Positions 63,909 through 64,000 of a stretch of 64,000 nucleotides of DNA are shown one piece after another. Within the stretch, counting starts at the first letter, position 1; the number at the start of each line of letters is the position of its first letter. The notes beneath the pieces are model-generated. The model worked only from the letters and a program-made list of their open reading frames with translations. It had not been told where the DNA came from and searched no databases. The DNA lies in contig CM060172.1 of the NCBI GenBank assembly GCA_030549775.1, positions 59,091,523-59,155,522 of the forward strand, in the 5' to 3' direction. Position numbers and translations under genes: made by a program. The stretch is from Tamarix chinensis. Taxonomy: Eukaryota > Streptophyta > Magnoliopsida > Caryophyllales > Tamaricaceae.

Positions 63909-64000
63909 TTGTAAAGAAGAATTTGTCCTCAAATTATAATCACTATAGTAAGGAGACAAATCACCAATATTGAAATTCTTAGAAACTCCTCCATAGTATT
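63909..64000 (-). pseudogene. gypsy pol C-terminus, cut by the window edge
   Basis: The minus strand reads 'GGVSKNFNIGDLSPYYSDY' then 'NLRTNSS', directly comparable to 'FNVRDLSPHYDDENLRTN' at 6183-6127. This is the last part of integrase just before the 3' LTR. The rest of the element, if present, lies beyond 64000. Whether it is intact cannot be judged. Confidence 0.85.

Overview
This window is nuclear DNA of a flowering plant. It is AT-rich, dominated by transposons, and carries two intact intron-containing housekeeping-type genes whose splice sites follow the GT-AG rule. I saw no bacterial operons, ribosome binding sites, CRISPR arrays, tRNA or rRNA genes. The species cannot be fixed from the sequence. 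Plant-type Ty3/gypsy, Ty1/copia, Stowaway and hAT-like elements, together with the two plant proteins, support an angiosperm.

Layout. 1-17.8 kb is a repeat island: the end of a long LTR-like element (to 2297), an Athila/Tat-like gypsy remnant, a copia RNase H remnant with its polypurine tract, and one degenerate Ty3/gypsy element on the minus strand (about 5.86-16.81 kb). A 4.4 kb LTR-like element (6782-11187, TSD GTTGT) sits inside the gypsy pol gene, and that element in turn holds a hAT-type MITE (8002-8474, TSD CCCCCACT). 18.3-34.7 kb is the gene island: a plus-strand NT-C2 (EEIG1/EHBP1-type) protein gene with four exons (804 codons) converges on a minus-strand VPS60/CHMP5-type ESCRT-III gene with seven exons (235 codons, 10.9 kb because of two transposon-filled introns). 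36-64 kb is a second repeat island with further members of the same LTR-like family: 36073-45635, interrupted by 38364-42875; 52291-56580; probably 57494 onward. It also holds a short LTR element with almost no interior (46312-48376), several MITE-like inverted-repeat elements, and at the right edge the 3' end of another gypsy element.

The two genes have no evident functional link: one is a C2-like plant protein of largely unknown role, the other a late ESCRT-III subunit acting at endosomes. They are convergent neighbours separated by about 2.2 kb.

The most distinctive material is the family of roughly 4-5 kb LTR-like units. They have TGTAAYRCCYCC...GGGRTATTACA-type ends, 5 bp target duplications, no recognisable pol, a conserved internal cluster of CACTATTAT..CGGTGG repeats, and a strand-asymmetric purine-rich segment. 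They are probably solo LTRs, or LTR-like non-autonomous elements, of a chromovirus-type family. I found no convincing new gene system.
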